Shown: piece by piece, positions 9,832 to 20,037 of the stretch
How the letters are laid out: each line of letters opens with the position of its first letter
Numbering within the stretch: position 1 is the first letter of the stretch
Assembly: GCA_030427335.1 (NCBI GenBank)
Contig: JAUHWV010000007.1
Span: 1 to 36,368, forward strand
From: Gammaproteobacteria bacterium
GTDB lineage: Bacteria; Pseudomonadota; Gammaproteobacteria; Pseudomonadales; Halieaceae
DNA length: 36,368 nucleotides
Reading direction: 5' to 3'
The notes under the pieces: generated by a model
Databases searched by the model: none
What the model saw: only the letters and a program-made list of their open reading frames with translations
What the model was told of the DNA's origin: nothing
Made by a program: the position numbers and the translations under genes

Positions 9832-9865
9832 AACGTCAGCCCTGCCGGTTCCTCTAGCTGACGTT
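9832..9865 (-). other. Hairpin just downstream of the lpxC stop
   Basis: - strand AACGTCAGC-(16 nt)-GCTGACGTT, perfect 9-bp inverted repeat, extendable by G-U and G-C pairs; no U-tract, so not a canonical terminator. Confidence 0.5.
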
Positions 9866-9875
9866 AGGCGGAGCC

Positions 9876-10793
9876 TTAAACTGCCAAAGCAACAGGGCTC
9901 GTATTGTAAGAGATCGGCGCGCGCTGGGCGTCATCGAAAGTCACCATTTCCCAAGCGTCTTCTTGCTGAAGCAGGCTCCGCAGCAAACGATTGTTCAAAG
10001 CGTGACCCGACTTGTGGGCGCGAAACTCGCCAATCAGACTGTAGCCCAGCAAGTACAGATCACCAATCGCGTCGAGAATTTTATGTTTTACGAACTCATC
10101 TTCGTAGCGTAGACCGTCTTCGTTCAAAATACGATACTCGTCGACGACGATGGCGTTATCGACACTGCCACCTTGGGCTAGCCCCTGAGAACGCAGATAT
10201 TCGATTTCGTGCATAAAACCAAAAGTGCGCGCGCGGCTGATTTCTTTTACAAAGCTCGTACTGGAAAAATCGACTTCCGCCGTTGCCTTGCGATCGCGAA
10301 ATACGGGGTGATCAAAATCGATATTAAACGCCACTTTGAAGCCATCAAAAGGCAAGAAAGTGGCCGTCTTGTCACCGTCGGTTACGGTAACTTCTTTTTT
10401 AATCCGAATAAACTTCTTCAAGGCGGCTTGCTCTTCAATACCCGCCGACTGAATCAGAAAAACAAAAGGGCCAGCACTACCATCCATAATCGGGACCTCG
10501 GTCGCACTGACATCGATAAACGCGTTATCGATGCCAAGACCTGCCATGGCACTGAGAAGATGTTCAACGGTGGAGACCCGCTGACCATCCGCAACTAAGG
10601 TGGTGGAGAGAGTCGTGTCACCTACGTTCAGTGCACTGGCCGGTATTTCAACTACGGGATCCAGATCAACGCGACGAAACACAATGCCATTGTCAATCGG
10701 CGCCGGCGACAGACCAAGGTACACTTTTTGGCCCGTGTGCAAACCTACACCGGTGGCTTTAATCGGATTGCGCAGAGTGCGTTGTCTAATCAT
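9876..10793 (-). CDS. lpxC: UDP-3-O-acyl-N-acetylglucosamine deacetylase LpxC
   Basis: [52 protein letters not shown] zinc-site motif; [14 protein letters not shown] and [12 protein letters not shown]. Confidence 0.97.
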   Translation of the reverse strand: MIRQRTLRNPIKATGVGLHTGQKVYLGLSPAPIDNGIVFRRVDLDPVVEIPASALNVGDTTLSTTLVADGQRVSTVEHLLSAMAGLGIDNAFIDVSATEVPIMDGSAGPFVFLIQSAGIEEQAALKKFIRIKKEVTVTDGDKTATFLPFDGFKVAFNIDFDHPVFRDRKATAEVDFSSTSFVKEISRARTFGFMHEIEYLRSQGLAQGGSVDNAIVVDEYRILNEDGLRYEDEFVKHKILDAIGDLYLLGYSLIGEFRAHKSGHALNNRLLRSLLQQEDAWEMVTFDDAQRAPISYNTSPVALAV

Positions 10794-10840
10794 AGTTACT
10801 GCCCTTTTATTAGCCGTTTATCGTTCGGCTTGGTGTCAGC

Positions 10841-12007
10841 TTAATCGGCTTGACGACGCAAAAAAGCTGGGATATCAAAGTAATCTCCACCTTCATCTAT
10901 GTCGGGCAGCTGACGCGCTGTGTTTCCCTCTACCTCGGCTTGCCGACGCTTGATCGTCGGACGATCGAAGTTTCTATAATCCGGTTTCATCCCATCTGGA
11001 GACTCAACCGCCACAGGTTTGACAACAGAAATCGGTTTTTTCTCCATACCGACTTTAGATAAACCTGTTGCAACGACCGTAACCTTGATTTCATCGTGCA
11101 TATCGGGGTCGATTACGGTTCCAACCACGACGGTAGCTTCCTCGGAAGCAAACTCTTCGATGGTATCGCCCACCTCCGAAAACTCGCCCAAGGACAAATC
11201 CAATCCCGCTGTGATGTTTACCAAAATACCGCGTGCGCCCTGCAGATCGATGTCGTCAAGCAGAGGGCTTTGAATCGCCTTCTCTGCAGCTTCACGGGCA
11301 CGATCTTCTCCACTGGCACGTCCAGTCCCCATCATCGCCATGCCCATCTCTGACATCACGGTCTTCACATCGGCAAAGTCAACGTTAATCATACCGGGTC
11401 GGATAATAAGATCTGCGATCCCCTGAACGGCGCCCAAGAGTACATCATTCGCTTCGCGGAAGGCATCCAATAAGCTGGTACTTTTTCCCAAAACCTCAAG
11501 CAAACGCTCGTTCGGAATGGTGATCAGCGAATCAACGTACTGCTCAAGCTCAGCTAAGCCCGCCTGTGCAATGGCAGTCCGCTTTTTACCTTCAAAGGAG
11601 AACGGTCTGGTCACGACCGCTACCGTCAAGATGCCAAGATCGCGCGCGACTTCGGCCACCACCGGCGCGGCACCCGTTCCGGTACCACCACCCATGCCAG
11701 CCGTAATGAAGACCATATCAGCACCGCGGATTGACTCAGCAATCCGATCGCGGTCGGCGAGAGCGGCGTCACGCCCCACCATAGGGTTGGCGCCAGCGCC
11801 CAAGCCTTTGGTGATATCACCACCCAACTGCAAACGTGTTTTCGACTCAATGTCGGTCAGCGCCTGAGCGTCGGTATTCGCGCATATGAAATCCACGCCT
11901 TCGATCTGGTTGGCGATCATGTGCTTCACGGCATTGCCGCCACCACCGCCTACGCCAATCACTTTAATTACAGCACTTTCTGGTACGTTATCAATGAGTT
12001 CAAACAT
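10841..12007 (-). CDS. ftsZ: Cell division protein FtsZ
   Basis: IKVIGVGGGGGNAVKHM; GGGTGTGAAPVVAE tubulin signature; C-terminal DYFDIPAFLRRQAD FtsA/ZipA-binding peptide. Confidence 0.98.
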   Translation of the reverse strand: MFELIDNVPESAVIKVIGVGGGGGNAVKHMIANQIEGVDFICANTDAQALTDIESKTRLQLGGDITKGLGAGANPMVGRDAALADRDRIAESIRGADMVFITAGMGGGTGTGAAPVVAEVARDLGILTVAVVTRPFSFEGKKRTAIAQAGLAELEQYVDSLITIPNERLLEVLGKSTSLLDAFREANDVLLGAVQGIADLIIRPGMINVDFADVKTVMSEMGMAMMGTGRASGEDRAREAAEKAIQSPLLDDIDLQGARGILVNITAGLDLSLGEFSEVGDTIEEFASEEATVVVGTVIDPDMHDEIKVTVVATGLSKVGMEKKPISVVKPVAVESPDGMKPDYRNFDRPTIKRRQAEVEGNTARQLPDIDEGGDYFDIPAFLRRQAD

Positions 12008-12027
12008 AGCTACTTCCTTTCTCCATT

Positions 12028-12064
12028 GTCACTTGCGTGACGTCTCTCCAAATAGAGCGGTCAC
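12028..12064 (-). other. ftsZ leader with two mutually exclusive hairpins
   Basis: - strand GTGAC-CG-CTCT-ATTTGG-AGAG-AC-GTCAC can form one hairpin; the same GTCAC can instead pair in GTCAC-GCAA-GTGAC (GNRA tetraloop). Confidence 0.35.
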
Positions 12065-12072
12065 CCGCACTT

Positions 12073-13311
12073 TTAATAATTTGATTGCATCCAATTTTTT
12101 AGGCGAGCCAACAGGCCCTCGCCTTCGCTCTTCGACTTGCGTCCCGTCGACTGACGTTGGCGCGTGTGCGCTGCGCCGTATTCCAGTAAACCCACCGCCG
12201 TCGCATAAATAGGGTTGCGCACGATATCGGTGAGCCCCTTCACGCGAGTCGGCACGCCGATTCGCACAGGCATGTGAAAGATCTCTTCTGCAAGTTCAAC
12301 CACGCCCTCCATTTTTGAGGTACCGCCCGTCAACACAATTCCTGCGGGAATCATGTCTTCAAAGCCCGAGCGACGCAGCTCAGCCTGAACCAAGGTGAAG
12401 AGCTCGTCGTAGCGAGGCTCAACCACCTCAGCCAACGAATGACGCGACAAGTCACGCGGTGGGCGATCGCCCACACTCGGCACCTTGATCATGTCTTCGG
12501 GGGATGCCAATTGCGTCAGCGCACAAGCGTACTTAATCTTGATTTCCTCGGCGTGCTGAGTCGGTGTGCGTAAGGCCATGGCGATATCGTTGGTCACCTG
12601 ATCGCCGGCAATCGGAATAACGCCCGTATGGCGGATGGAGCCTTCGGTAAAGATAGCGATATCGCTAGTACCACCACCAATGTCCACCATGCAGACGCCG
12701 AGCTCTCGCTCATCGTCCGTGAGCACCGAATAACTCGACGCCACTTGTTCCAATATGATTTCGTCAACGTCCAGACCACAGCGTTTGATGCATTTTTCGA
12801 TATTCTGGGCCGCGTTCACGGCGCACGTGACCAGGTGCACCTTCGCTTCTAGGCGAACACCGGACATACCCATGGGTTCGCGAATACCCTCTTGATTATC
12901 GATCACGTATTCCTGCGGCAAGATGTGCAGAATCTTTTGATCTGCTGGAATAGCCACAGCTTGCGCGGCATCCAGCACCCGTTCCAGGTCGGCATCAATC
13001 ACCTCGCCGTCCTTGATCGCCACAATGCCATGCGAATTAAGACTGCGAACGTGGCTACCGGCGATACCCACGTAGACCGAGTGAATCTGGCAACCCGCCA
13101 TGAGCTCGGCTTCTTCAATTGCGCGCTGTACAGACTGCACCGTAGACTCGATGTTGACCACAACCCCTTTTTTCATACCGCGAGAGGGGTGACTGCCCAT
13201 TCCGATAATTTCAAGTTCACCATTGGGATCAATCTCCGCGACCAAAGCCACCACCTTTGAGGTGCCGATATCGAGTCCAACAATCATCTTATTCTGAGCC
13301 TGAGGCGCCAT
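12073..13311 (-). CDS. ftsA: Cell division protein FtsA
   Basis: Start chosen at ATG 13311 (MAPQAQNKMIVGLDIGTSKVVALVAEI); actin-like ATPase motifs VDIGGGTSDIAIF and GIVLTGGTSKMEGV. Confidence 0.96.
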   Translation of the reverse strand: MAPQAQNKMIVGLDIGTSKVVALVAEIDPNGELEIIGMGSHPSRGMKKGVVVNIESTVQSVQRAIEEAELMAGCQIHSVYVGIAGSHVRSLNSHGIVAIKDGEVIDADLERVLDAAQAVAIPADQKILHILPQEYVIDNQEGIREPMGMSGVRLEAKVHLVTCAVNAAQNIEKCIKRCGLDVDEIILEQVASSYSVLTDDERELGVCMVDIGGGTSDIAIFTEGSIRHTGVIPIAGDQVTNDIAMALRTPTQHAEEIKIKYACALTQLASPEDMIKVPSVGDRPPRDLSRHSLAEVVEPRYDELFTLVQAELRRSGFEDMIPAGIVLTGGTSKMEGVVELAEEIFHMPVRIGVPTRVKGLTDIVRNPIYATAVGLLEYGAAHTRQRQSTGRKSKSEGEGLLARLKNWMQSNY

Positions 13312-13312
13312 C

Positions 13313-14095
13313 TTAGTATCCTCTTCCTGTATCCGAATTGGCGGCCATCGCCATTGAATCGACGGAATCATTCACCGCCAGAGCGTTACGATAACGCAGA
13401 TCAAAATGCGCTCGATTTGAGACCTCGTCTCCGAACCGCTCATACCATGTCAAAAATCGCTGAAAGCGAGTCAAATGAGCTTTCCGACCCAACGCAATCA
13501 CCATTCCACCTTCAAGAAATAGTCTGGTGTCGCGCAGCGAATCCATTGTGATCGAGCTCAAACGCAAGGGTTGCTCCGGCGGCATCATCTCTGACAAGCG
13601 CAGGTACAAATCCATCAACTCCGCCTGCTGATTTAAGTCGCCTGATAGCTTGGGCAGGTTCAGCGTCTCGCTTCCAGGGACCGGCTCAAACACTTGCCCC
13701 TGGGAATTCAAAAATGAGCCATCGCCCCAAAGAGCTACAGGAGTATGAGGCACGACCTCGATTCGCATGGCGTCGGGCCAGAGCCGCGTCGCAGATGCCT
13801 TTCTAATCCAAGGCAAGGATTCAATCTTGCTCTCGGTCGAATCCAATTTCCAACGAGCGGCATCCGACGACACGTTCTCCACCAACCACGCACTTAAAGC
13901 GACACGATGCAGCTCGCCAATCTCTCCCACGATGACAACCCTTTGCAAAGGCTGGGTATAAATCGCAACAAGCACCGTCAGTGCACCTGCAAATAGGGCA
14001 AGCACACTGAACGCAAAAGGGAGCGACGCCAAAAGACGCTTGCTGGTCTCCATGAGCGGTGTTACCGAAGCAAAGAGTGAAGAGCGCAGACTCAT
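13313..14095 (-). CDS. ftsQ: Cell division protein FtsQ
   Basis: Single N-terminal TM segment, POTRA/FtsQ region (VENVSSDAARWKLDSTESKIESLPWIRKASATRLWPDAMRIEVVPHTPVALWGDGSFLNSQGQVFEP); between ddl and ftsA. Confidence 0.93.
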   Translation of the reverse strand: MSLRSSLFASVTPLMETSKRLLASLPFAFSVLALFAGALTVLVAIYTQPLQRVVIVGEIGELHRVALSAWLVENVSSDAARWKLDSTESKIESLPWIRKASATRLWPDAMRIEVVPHTPVALWGDGSFLNSQGQVFEPVPGSETLNLPKLSGDLNQQAELMDLYLRLSEMMPPEQPLRLSSITMDSLRDTRLFLEGGMVIALGRKAHLTRFQRFLTWYERFGDEVSNRAHFDLRYRNALAVNDSVDSMAMAANSDTGRGY

Positions 14096-15027
14096 ACGCG
14101 GGGTCCTCCCGTGGCTAAGCTCAGCGCAATAATTTGAGTAAGCAGATCGCTAATCGACATGCCGGCCGCACGAGCCGCCATGGGAACCAAACTGTGTGAA
14201 GTCATACCGGGGACCGTGTTGGCTTCTAGGATGTAGGGCTGACCCTGATCATCCATCATAAAATCAACGCGCCCCCAGACGGTGCAGTCAATTGCATGAA
14301 AAGCCCTGACCGCCAGTTTGCCGAGTGCCTGCTCGGCCTCTTTGGATAACCCGCATGGGCAGAAATACTGGGTGTCATTGGAAATATATTTTGCGTGATA
14401 GTCGTAGAAGGTTTCCTGCGCTGCCAAGCGAATCGCAGGCAATGCGCAGTTACCCAGAATCGCGACCGTATACTCCTCGCCCACGATACGCTGCTCTGCA
14501 AATACGGGACCACGATACTGGGTCGCACTGCGGTAGGCTTCGACTAACTCGGCCTCATTGGTAGCTAAGCTCATACCAATGCTCGAACCCTCATACGCAG
14601 GCTTAACAAAAACCTGACCAAAACGCTCAATAACGGCTCTAAAGTCGGTATCCGCATCAAGCACCTCGGAATCAGCCACAGGCAACCCTTGGGCGCTCCA
14701 AATCGATTTGCTTCGCAGCTTGTCCATACCCAAGGCAGCGCCCAGCACCCCCGAGCCCGACTGCGGAATGCCGAGTGTCGACAACAGCCCTTGCATAGAT
14801 CCATTTTCGCCGGCTCCACCGTGCAAAATATTGAATGCGAAATCAACACCAGAAAGTGTATCCAACCATCCCGCGTGCGAGGGATCGATCACACGAACCT
14901 CTTTGCAAATGGTACGCAAGTGCTCAACCACCGTGGCGCCGCTCATGAGCGACACTTCTCGCTCTGCCGATACCCCCCCCTGCAGTACAGCGATGGTCAT
15001 GTCACCGAGAGATGCGTTAATCAACAT
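14092..15027 (-). CDS. ddl: D-alanine--D-alanine ligase
   Basis: LQGGVSAEREVSLMSG; HGGAGENGSMQGLLSTLGIPQSGSGVLGAALGMDK; VFVKPAYEGSSIGMS; ILEANTVPGMTSHSLVPMAAR. GGGAGGG SD precedes ATG 15027. Confidence 0.96.
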   Translation of the reverse strand: MLINASLGDMTIAVLQGGVSAEREVSLMSGATVVEHLRTICKEVRVIDPSHAGWLDTLSGVDFAFNILHGGAGENGSMQGLLSTLGIPQSGSGVLGAALGMDKLRSKSIWSAQGLPVADSEVLDADTDFRAVIERFGQVFVKPAYEGSSIGMSLATNEAELVEAYRSATQYRGPVFAEQRIVGEEYTVAILGNCALPAIRLAAQETFYDYHAKYISNDTQYFCPCGLSKEAEQALGKLAVRAFHAIDCTVWGRVDFMMDDQGQPYILEANTVPGMTSHSLVPMAARAAGMSISDLLTQIIALSLATGGPRV

Positions 15028-16456
15028 GCGATAGACCCTCCCTCTTTATTTGAGTCAAACTGTGAGCAAGCGACGTAATATTTCCCGCGCCCTGTGTAAT
15101 GACAACATCTTGATCATTGAGCAAATCGCAGAGGATCTGGGGCACTTCGTCAATCGATGCCGCATAAATCGGCTCCACATGACCGCGAGAGCGGATGCTT
15201 CGCGCCAGAGCTTTACTGTCAGCACCAGGGATTTCAGGCTCGCCCGCAGCGTAAACGTCGAGCAGAATCAAAACATCGCAGCGACTCAGAACGCGCACAA
15301 AGTCATCGTATAAATCGCGCGTTCGTGTGAACCGATGCGGCTGATAGATCATAACCACTCGGCTCTCTGGCCAGACTTGTGCTGCGGAATTCAGCGTTGC
15401 CTCAACCTCTGTTGGGTGATGCCCGTAGTCATCAACTAAGTAAGCAGACCCGCGTCGATGCGCCAAGATCCCCAGCTGCTCAAAACGGCGCCCAACGCCC
15501 GCAAACGTCGAGAGACCTTCTATCACGGCTTCCACCGAGAGTCCCTCGTCTAAAGCGACTGCCGCCGTCGCTGCCGCATTGAGTACATTGTGCATTCCCG
15601 GCGCATTAACACGCAGAGCAAGCTCACCATGATTGGGGGTTGCAAGCTGGAAGGCACTCGCGGCTCCCTCGGCTTTAACAGCCAGAATTCGGTAATCAGC
15701 ACCCTCAGATTGACCGTAACTGAGCACCGAGCGATTGATCGACGAAATCAAACCGCGCACCTCGGGATCGTCCAAACACAGAATCGCCATCCCGTAAAAC
15801 GGCAAGTTGTGCAAAAACTCGATAAAGGTATGCCGCAACTGCTGCAAATCACCATTGTAGGTATCCATGTGATCGGCTTCGATATTGGTGACCACAGAGA
15901 CCATTGGGCTCAAGTGTAAAAATGAGGCGTCACTCTCGTCTGCCTCGGCAATCAGGTAATGACTGCCGCCCAATTTTGCATTACTTCCGGATTGATTGAC
16001 TCTACCTCCGATCACGTAGGTGGGATCCAGATTCGCGGCAGCGAATACCGAGGCAATCATGCTGGTTGTCGTGGTTTTACCGTGCGTCCCAGCCACCGCA
16101 ATGCCGTGGCGATAGCGCATTAACTCAGCCAACATTTGGGCGCGCGGCACTATTGGAATGCGCGCCGATTTCGCCGCTTGGTACTCAGCGTTATCTGGAG
16201 TGACGGCAGTCGAGGTCACAACCACGTCCGCACCGACTACGTTATCTGCGGAATGACCAATAAAAACCCGAACCTCAGCATTCTCGAGTCGCTGTGTGAC
16301 CGCCGAAGGCCGGATATCCGAACCCGAAACCTCATACCCTAAGTTCGCCAGTACTTCGGCAATGCCGCTCATTCCTGAGCCGCCCACGCCAACAAAATGT
16401 ATGCGTTTAATGCGTCGCATCGCAGGTACTGTGAATACAGAGGTTTCAACGGTCAC
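15017..16456 (-). CDS. murC: UDP-N-acetylmuramate--L-alanine ligase MurC
   Basis: IHFVGVGGSGMSGIAEVLANLGYEVSGSD; AGTHGKTTTTSMIA; DDYGHHPTEVEATL. Confidence 0.97.
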   Translation of the reverse strand: MTVETSVFTVPAMRRIKRIHFVGVGGSGMSGIAEVLANLGYEVSGSDIRPSAVTQRLENAEVRVFIGHSADNVVGADVVVTSTAVTPDNAEYQAAKSARIPIVPRAQMLAELMRYRHGIAVAGTHGKTTTTSMIASVFAAANLDPTYVIGGRVNQSGSNAKLGGSHYLIAEADESDASFLHLSPMVSVVTNIEADHMDTYNGDLQQLRHTFIEFLHNLPFYGMAILCLDDPEVRGLISSINRSVLSYGQSEGADYRILAVKAEGAASAFQLATPNHGELALRVNAPGMHNVLNAAATAAVALDEGLSVEAVIEGLSTFAGVGRRFEQLGILAHRRGSAYLVDDYGHHPTEVEATLNSAAQVWPESRVVMIYQPHRFTRTRDLYDDFVRVLSRCDVLILLDVYAAGEPEIPGADSKALARSIRSRGHVEPIYAASIDEVPQILCDLLNDQDVVITQGAGNITSLAHSLTQIKREGLSHVD

Positions 16457-17540
16457 CGATCACCTCCTCGCACGCCCGAACAATTCGTTGCGTTGCATCC
16501 AATTTGGCAATGCCGCGTGCTGCGTTCATCATGCTACTCAAACGCGCGGGCGCTTGCGTAAAGTCAATGCAAAGCTCAGCTAAATCACGCGCTGAGGTAT
16601 CGGCCTGTTCTAGTACAACAGCCGCACCCGCATCGGCTAAGAACGCAGCGTTTTTTCGCTGATGATCATCAATCGCGTTGGGTAAGGGAATGAGTACAGC
16701 CGGGCAGGCCGCTGCCGTTACCTCTGAGCAAGTCAGCGCGCCAGCTCGGGCAATAACCAAGTCAGCCCATTCGTATGCAGCCGCCATATCGTCAATAAAA
16801 GCCGATACACGGGTTTCGCTGAAGCCGCGAGATACGTACTCCTGCGTAACCGAATCAAGATGCGCCTTACCCACTTGATGCCAAACTTCCATCCACTGTG
16901 AAGTCGCCTTGTTATCAATTTCGACTAACACATCGGGTAACAAGCGGTTGATCGCCAGCGCGCCTTGCGAGCCACCTAAAACTAGGACTCGCATTGCTCT
17001 TTCAGGGGAATAGGCACTGCGCCGCTCGCCGATCGCCGCAATATCGGCTCGAACGGGGTTGCCAATCCATTCGGCTTCCGAGCAACCCACAAAGGCACCG
17101 TCAAAAGCGGTGAAGACACGTGATGCCAAGCGACGCAGGAATCGATTAGTACTTCCAGCAATCGCATTTTGCTCGTGAATAAACAGCGGTCTGCCGGTCA
17201 AATACGAGGCCAGCCCCCCGGGAGCGGCAACGTAGCCTCCCATCCCGATAACGACGGCTGGACGTTCCCGAAGCAGGATGGCAATCGCCTGCACAATCGA
17301 CCAAAACAAGCGCACTGTACCGGCTATAATGGATGCGAAAGACTTACCTCTTAAACCGCGAACCGCAAGCGTGTGGAGTGGTATGCCGGCTTCGGGTACC
17401 AAGCGTGCTTCAAGCCCCGCATTCGTACCCAGCCAAGCAATGCGATAACCCTGTTCTCGCAAGGAACGCGCAACCGCCAAACCCGGAAAGATGTGGCCGC
17501 CGGTTCCACCTGCCATAATCATAATCAGAGCTCGACTCAT
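16446..17540 (-). CDS. murG: UDP-N-acetylglucosamine--N-acetylmuramyl-(pentapeptide) pyrophosphoryl-undecaprenol N-acetylglucosamine transferase MurG
   Basis: Start chosen at ATG 17540 (MSRALIMIMAGGTGGHIFPGLAVARSL); GGYVAAPGGLAS; HEQNAIAGSTNRFL; GGSQGALAIN. Confidence 0.96.
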   Translation of the reverse strand: MSRALIMIMAGGTGGHIFPGLAVARSLREQGYRIAWLGTNAGLEARLVPEAGIPLHTLAVRGLRGKSFASIIAGTVRLFWSIVQAIAILLRERPAVVIGMGGYVAAPGGLASYLTGRPLFIHEQNAIAGSTNRFLRRLASRVFTAFDGAFVGCSEAEWIGNPVRADIAAIGERRSAYSPERAMRVLVLGGSQGALAINRLLPDVLVEIDNKATSQWMEVWHQVGKAHLDSVTQEYVSRGFSETRVSAFIDDMAAAYEWADLVIARAGALTCSEVTAAACPAVLIPLPNAIDDHQRKNAAFLADAGAAVVLEQADTSARDLAELCIDFTQAPARLSSMMNAARGIAKLDATQRIVRACEEVIGDR

Positions 17541-18688
17541 GGACTCGACCTCCGTCCTTCGGGCATGAGCGACTCGCGCGTCATCCGCAAAGCAATAGCC
17601 ATAAGGCATAAGGTGACAATCAGCGAACTACCCCCAAAGCTGATCATGGGTAGCGTTAAACCTTTCGTTGGTAATAAGCCCATGCTCATGCCCATACTCA
17701 CAAACACCTGTCCGGACAACATCAATGCGATACCAGCGAAAACATGACTTTCAAAGGAGCGCCCCACCACGAGCGCTTTGCGACTCCACCAGAATAAACG
17801 GGCTATTAGAATCGCAAATAACGCCAATAGGCCGGCAGCGCCAATAAAACCCGTCTCTTCCGCCCAGATAGAGAAGACGAAATCCGTATGCGCCTCAGGC
17901 AAGTAAAAGAGCTTTTGAACCGACTGACCAAAACCAACACCGGAGAGCTCACCACGGCCAAATGCAATCAATGACTGCGTCAACTGAAACCCCGAATTGA
18001 AAGGATCCGACCAGGGATCTTGGTAGGCCAAAAACCGCTGGAGTCGATACGGAGCGTAGGCCACCATCGCCACGCCGAGTATAGCGAGACTGCCCGCCAC
18101 AATAAAAAACTGCACCAGTCGAACACCGGCTAAAAAGAGCATACCCAAGGCAGTCCCTACAACGATAACGGTCGCACCAAAGTCGGGCTCTAGCAGTAGC
18201 AAACCACCAATACCACCTACAACAAACAAGGGTTTTATGAACCCTTTCCAGGAGTCACGCACCTCGTCTTCTCGGCGCTGGAGGTACGACGCCAAGAAAA
18301 GAATCACCGCCGCTTTGGCGACTTCAGAAGGCTGCAGATTTACTACACCCAATGGAATCCAACGCTGCGCGCCGTTCACTTCGCGACCGACACCGGGAAT
18401 CAGAACAAGTATCAACAGTGTGATCGCAATCAAGAGCGCAAGCCAAGCGGTTCGACTCCAAAAGCGGATAGGGATGGCGTAGGCTACAGCCGAAAAAAAT
18501 AAAGCAACCACCAGATAAATTACGTGCTTCATCGCGTGATACCAGCGCCAACCAAACACGGTCTCAGCGTAGTCAACGCTCGCGCTCGCAATGGCAAGCA
18601 AGCCAATCCCGCACAGCGTGGTGATACAGATCACCAGCCATCGATCCAGATCCGCCAAATGCATCGTGGCAGAGTTATGGGCTGTCAT
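17537..18688 (-). CDS. ftsW: Lipid II polymerase / cell division protein FtsW
   Basis: SEDS-family polytopic protein; GAQRWIPLGVVNLQPSEVAKAAVILFLA; EAHTDFVFSIWAEETGFIGA; LPMISFGGSSLIVTL. 4-nt overlap with murG. Confidence 0.96.
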   Translation of the reverse strand: MTAHNSATMHLADLDRWLVICITTLCGIGLLAIASASVDYAETVFGWRWYHAMKHVIYLVVALFFSAVAYAIPIRFWSRTAWLALLIAITLLILVLIPGVGREVNGAQRWIPLGVVNLQPSEVAKAAVILFLASYLQRREDEVRDSWKGFIKPLFVVGGIGGLLLLEPDFGATVIVVGTALGMLFLAGVRLVQFFIVAGSLAILGVAMVAYAPYRLQRFLAYQDPWSDPFNSGFQLTQSLIAFGRGELSGVGFGQSVQKLFYLPEAHTDFVFSIWAEETGFIGAAGLLALFAILIARLFWWSRKALVVGRSFESHVFAGIALMLSGQVFVSMGMSMGLLPTKGLTLPMISFGGSSLIVTLCLMAIALRMTRESLMPEGRRSSP

Positions 18689-20034
18689 GCTGCCATCCCT
18701 CCCTGCCTAATCAGCTTGCAGTAGGTTTCGCCCCGCTCCACATAATTTTGAAACTGGTCAAAACTCGCACAGGCGGGAGATAAAAGTACGGTATCGCCGC
18801 AGCTCGCCTCGGATCGCGCAATAGCGAGCGCTTGTCTCAAATCGTCGGCGCGATGCACAGGGGGCTTGAACCCTAAGCCCGCCAGCTCATCTGCTACCGC
18901 TCCAAATACGACCACGGCTTTGGCACGCCGATTAACCGGTCCGCGCAGAGCCTCAAAGGACTGGCCTTTGCCAACACCACCGAGCAAGACAATCAGACGA
19001 CCGCTCGCGCCTATCCCCTCAATCGCGGCGATCGTGGAGCCCACATTCGTCGCCTTAGAGTCGTTAATAAAAACGACGCCGTTGTCTTCCGCTACGTGCT
19101 CGCAACGATGCGGTAAACCTGTAAAGCGTGACAATGCACGAGACATTCCCCCGAGCGTGGCGCCCATTGCGTCAGCAATAGCACAAGCAGCGAGCGCGTT
19201 ACGCACGTTGTGGTCACCCTGCAATGCGATACGGCTCGTATCGATTAGTTTAGACTCACCCATCCAAATCGCGCCATCGGCGAGACGGAAATTCAGGTCT
19301 CGATTCGTCTTTGTGCCATAACGAATCACCCGCACGGTATCGTCAACCAAGGCATTTGTTAAAGGATCATCGTCGTTTATAACCACGGCTTTAGCACCCC
19401 TGAAAATGCGATGCTTAGCCGCATGGTAAAGAGGCATCGATCCGTGTCGGTCTAAATGGTCTGGCGTAATGTTCAGGACCGCAGCCACGTCTAAACCCAA
19501 ATTATGAGATCGCTCCAGCTGAAAGCTCGACATCTCAATAACATACATCTCGCTGCCATCATTCAAGAGCGTGAGCGCCGCAGGTGAGAGATTGCCGCCC
19601 GCTGAAGCCTTAAAACCCGACTCCTGTAGCATCTGCGCAACAAGCGTGGTGACCGTCGATTTCCCATTAGAACCCGTAATACCCACAACAGGAGCGCCCG
19701 TTGCCTGCATGAATAGATCGAGATCGCCTAAGATTTCAGAACCGGCCTCGCGTGCCTTAACCACTAAGGCATCGGACAGCGCCACACCAGGACTCACTAT
19801 CCAGGTTGCATTGGGCCCGGTCCAGTGCACGGCCTGCTGCGATTGAACAAATTCAACGCCTGGAAAGGCAACCCTAAGCTCCTCTAAATTGAACTTATCA
19901 TCGCGACTATCAAAGGCGACTATCGATTTACCGAGCGCAAACAAGTGGGCAATCACAGACACGCCTGTCTCACCCAAACCCATCACAACGTAGGTCTGGT
20001 CAGAAGCGATTAGTGTCTGCATTGGCTCAGTCAT
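18685..20034 (-). CDS. murD: UDP-N-acetylmuramoylalanine--D-glutamate ligase MurD
   Basis: VGITGSNGKSTVTTLVAQML; LNITPDHLDRHGSM; LPHRCEHVAEDNGVVFINDSKATNVGSTIAAIEG; LLSPACASFDQFQNYVERG. Confidence 0.97.
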   Translation of the reverse strand: MTEPMQTLIASDQTYVVMGLGETGVSVIAHLFALGKSIVAFDSRDDKFNLEELRVAFPGVEFVQSQQAVHWTGPNATWIVSPGVALSDALVVKAREAGSEILGDLDLFMQATGAPVVGITGSNGKSTVTTLVAQMLQESGFKASAGGNLSPAALTLLNDGSEMYVIEMSSFQLERSHNLGLDVAAVLNITPDHLDRHGSMPLYHAAKHRIFRGAKAVVINDDDPLTNALVDDTVRVIRYGTKTNRDLNFRLADGAIWMGESKLIDTSRIALQGDHNVRNALAACAIADAMGATLGGMSRALSRFTGLPHRCEHVAEDNGVVFINDSKATNVGSTIAAIEGIGASGRLIVLLGGVGKGQSFEALRGPVNRRAKAVVVFGAVADELAGLGFKPPVHRADDLRQALAIARSEASCGDTVLLSPACASFDQFQNYVERGETYCKLIRQGGMAA

Positions 20035-20037
20035 ACT

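Noticed and set aside
10209-10598. 129-aa + strand ORF inside lpxC
   Set aside because: Antisense to lpxC, Lys/Arg-rich shadow translation with no supporting signal.
10794-10840. Small inverted repeat AGCCG...CGGCT between ftsZ and lpxC as terminator or riboswitch
   Set aside because: Only a 5-bp stem with a 9-nt loop, no U-tract, and it does not overlap the lpxC SD; too weak to report.
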